Assembly: GCA_964526785.1 (NCBI GenBank) | Contig: CAZGMJ010000140.1 | Span: 1 to 5,245, forward strand | Reading direction: 5' to 3' | DNA from: CAZGMJ01 sp964526785 | GTDB taxonomy: Bacteria; Planctomycetota; Phycisphaerae; Sedimentisphaerales; Anaerobacaceae | Length of the DNA stretch: 5,245 bases | Shown: piece after piece, positions 4,266-5,245 of the stretch | How positions within the stretch are numbered: position 1 is the stretch's first letter | Layout: every line of letters begins with the position of its first letter | Notes under the pieces: model-generated | Database searches by the model: none | What the model saw: only the letters and a program-made list of their open reading frames with translations | Told to the model about the DNA's origin: nothing | Program-made: the position numbers and the translations under genes

Positions 4266-4776
4266 GACCGTTCGATGAGCAACAACCGCTGCCGCTGCCG
4301 GTCGGCGAACCTTGGCCGCGGCGTCTCCGGAAAAAATCGCTCAGAAGCGCGCCGCATTCATCCGCGAGCACGCCCGAGGTGACATCCAGACGATGATTCA
4401 GACGCTCGTCCTGCGGGATGTTGTAGAGGGTTCCGCACGCTCCGGCCTTGGGGTCCGTGCACCCGAAGACCAGACGATCCATCCGTGCCAGCACCAGTGC
4501 GCCGGCGCACATCGGACACGGTTCGAGCGTAACGTAGATCGTGCAGCCGTGCAGACGCCAGCTTCCCACCGAAGCGGCGGCCTGGGTCAGCGCGACGATC
4601 TCGGCGTGGGCGGTCGGGTCCTGAAGCTGTTCCCGCTGATTGTACGCTCGGCCGATGACCCGGCCTGCCTGCACGATGACCGCGCCGATGGGAACATCCC
4701 CATTCTCCTCGGCAATACGCGCCGCGTCGATCGCTCTTCGCATCAGTTGCTCGTCTTGTTCACCGGTGTCGGTCAT
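4261..4776 (-). CDS. tadA: tRNA adenosine(34) deaminase TadA
   Basis: Zinc-dependent deaminase that converts A34 to inosine in the anticodon of tRNA-Arg(ACG), letting one tRNA read CGU, CGC and CGA. The 171-residue product has the CDA fold signatures: MRRAIDAARIAEENGDVPIGAVIV at the N terminus; HAE at 57-59 (zinc ligand H57, proton-shuttling E59); PCPMCAGA at 86-93 (zinc ligands C87 and C90); then ARMDRLVFGCTDPKAGACG, the TadA-type segment that separates it from cytidine and guanine deaminases. The core ends near 150. A Gly/Ser-rich tail, GSPTGSGSGCCSSNGQ, follows an RRRR stretch and is not family-conserved as far as I know. Start: ATG at 4774-4776 with AGAGGA six bases upstream. The upstream frame is open without a stop for a long way, but the ribosome site supports this ATG. 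A candidate promoter lies about 255 bases upstream. Confidence 0.96.
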   Translation of the reverse strand: MTDTGEQDEQLMRRAIDAARIAEENGDVPIGAVIVQAGRVIGRAYNQREQLQDPTAHAEIVALTQAAASVGSWRLHGCTIYVTLEPCPMCAGALVLARMDRLVFGCTDPKAGACGTLYNIPQDERLNHRLDVTSGVLADECGALLSDFFRRRRGQGSPTGSGSGCCSSNGQ

Positions 4777-4922
4777 TGCTGGTCCTCTTGCGTCGGCTGG
4801 TTCTGTGCGGTCGGCGGGCCGCGGCTGCGTTCTGTTAACCGAGGATCTCAGCCGACCATGCGTGTTCAGACCGGAGAGCGGGTCGATAGTCGCCCGCCTG
4901 GTCGCATCCGCCGGCTCGATCG

Positions 4923-5132
4923 CTACCGCCTCACGTACGACCCGTAGCCGCCGATGGCCTCGAAGAGAATCGCCAGATGCCTGTTGACAAGTATTTTGCG
5001 ATAGAGGCCCACCGTCGTCCGGCCGATACGCTGCACGATTATCCCGAGTTGACCGAACTTGTCAAGGTGCGGGCCGACACGATCGGATGCCGCCGCGGCG
5101 CCTGTGCCGTCGAGAGACTCGCCTTCGGGCAA
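4923..5132 (-). CDS. weak candidate ORF, 69 aa, unknown
   Basis: A frame opens after a TAA just upstream, has TTG at 5130-5132 as first start codon and ends with TAG at 4923-4925, 146 bases before tadA. The C-terminal half looks protein-like (FGQLGIIVQRIGRTTVGLYR, then KILVNRHLAILFEAIGG and a basic end YVRR), and its codons favour G or C in third position, like the true genes nearby. Against it: no ribosome-binding site, a TTG start, an Ala-rich low-complexity front part, and a good same-strand promoter inside it whose start point lies within the frame. I recognise no family. It may be a remnant of a longer gene or chance. Confidence 0.22.
   Translation of the reverse strand: MPEGESLDGTGAAAASDRVGPHLDKFGQLGIIVQRIGRTTVGLYRKILVNRHLAILFEAIGGYGSYVRR
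4956..5009 (-). promoter_or_regulatory. bipartite stem-loop in the putative tadA leader
   Basis: GGCCTC (4956-4961) pairs with GAGGCC (5004-5009), and inside that ATCGC (4969-4973) pairs with GCGAT (4998-5002). The internal loop is seven bases on one side and one on the other, and a 24-base apical loop holds TTGTCAACAGG on the minus strand. All eleven pairs are Watson-Crick. If transcription starts near 5031, the element lies about 22 bases from the 5' end of the message. It matches no riboswitch or structured RNA I can recall and could be a coincidence of GC-rich sequence. Confidence 0.3.
5038..5065 (-). promoter_or_regulatory. sigma70-type promoter toward tadA
   Basis: On the minus strand, TTGACA (5060-5065, perfect -35) is followed after 16 bases by GATAAT (5038-5043, five of six -10 bases). 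The predicted start is near 5031. The first confident gene downstream is tadA at 4776, giving a leader of about 255 bases. Eleven of twelve consensus bases with near-optimal spacing is rare in GC-rich DNA, although a chance match in a window of this size cannot be excluded. Confidence 0.48.
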
Positions 5133-5245
5133 CTGCTCTTATGGCTCAATCTGCGGCTTCCGCACAGCACCCGACGTCATCCGCGAGGTCGTAACTGTCC
5201 CAAGAAGTGTGGTTCGGTGTTATCAAGATAGAGCCTCATTGCCGA

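Larger units (their letters stand above)
4777..5245. other. 470-base stretch upstream of tadA without a recognised gene
   Basis: No frame on either strand gives a protein I recognise. The best coding-like frame is on the minus strand (4923-5132) and is listed separately. The plus-strand frame 4977-5231 has poorer third-position GC and no ribosome-binding site that I trust. The minus strand carries a strong-looking promoter (5038-5065) and, downstream of it, a bipartite stem-loop (4956-5009), so most of the stretch may be a long tadA leader. The SRP RNA, often next to tadA, was looked for (GGAAGGAAGCA core) and is absent here and after tadA. Confidence 0.5.

Noticed and set aside
4312..4947. 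211- and 115-residue plus-strand frames
   Set aside because: They run antisense through tadA, which has complete zinc motifs and a good ribosome site; the frames look like GC-rich shadows.
4984..5012. TTGACA on the plus strand at 4984-4989 as a promoter
   Set aside because: No acceptable -10 box occurs at 15-19 bases, and no plus-strand gene follows.
5146..5230. Minus-strand fragment containing NHTSWDS, like the acyltransferase NHxSxxD motif
   Set aside because: The frame is only about 27 codons, bounded by stops at both ends. No continuation with acyltransferase features exists in any frame.

Overview
The window reads as a bacterial chromosome segment, most likely from the Planctomycetota (Phycisphaerae-like). 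The basis is indirect: an ECF sigma factor followed by a small two-TM protein resembling the DUF6768 type, a four-TM orphan protein of a kind I associate with planctomycetes, a GC-rich coding style from about 1430 onward, and no rRNA. The phylum call is inference and would need a search. No phage, CRISPR or transposase gene is visible.

Left part (1-1217, visibly AT-richer). On the minus strand, reading right to left, there is a complete S23/four-helix-bundle protein gene (692-1036). Sixteen bases behind it is a small membrane protein gene (374-675) whose frame is broken by what looks like one missing C in a C-run. Next comes a possible 58-residue ORF (153-329). Upstream of the S23 gene is a cluster of TCGA-centred repeats (1079-1181), then a perfect 15-bp inverted repeat (1187-1217) whose last base is the discriminator base of a tRNA-Ser(GGA) gene (1217-1304, minus). 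That tRNA has a good sigma70-type promoter (1311-1346). Broken genes, repeats and lower GC against a tRNA 3' end suggest an old insertion, but no integrase or second attachment site lies inside the window.

Middle (1434-3039, plus strand). An ECF sigma factor (1434-1964) is followed by a 65-residue soluble protein (2006-2203), a 121-residue two-TM protein (2172-2537) and a 141-residue four-TM protein (2614-3039). The 65-residue protein aligns with the first ~50 residues of the 121-residue protein, including part of the ribosome-binding region, and stops where the partner's first membrane helix begins. I read this as a tandem duplication with loss of the membrane part. A sigma factor with a membrane-bound and a soluble form of the same partner, and no recognisable zinc anti-sigma factor, is the best candidate here for an undescribed regulatory unit.

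Right part (3027-5245, minus strand). L-lactate dehydrogenase (3027-3989) converges on the four-TM gene with a 13-base overlap. After a 271-base gap holding two near-copies of a ~25-base repeat comes tadA, the tRNA adenosine-34 deaminase (4261-4776). The last ~470 bases contain no confidently recognised gene. They hold a strong-looking minus-strand promoter (5038-5065), a bipartite stem-loop (4956-5009) that would lie in a long tadA leader, and one weak minus-strand ORF (4923-5132).
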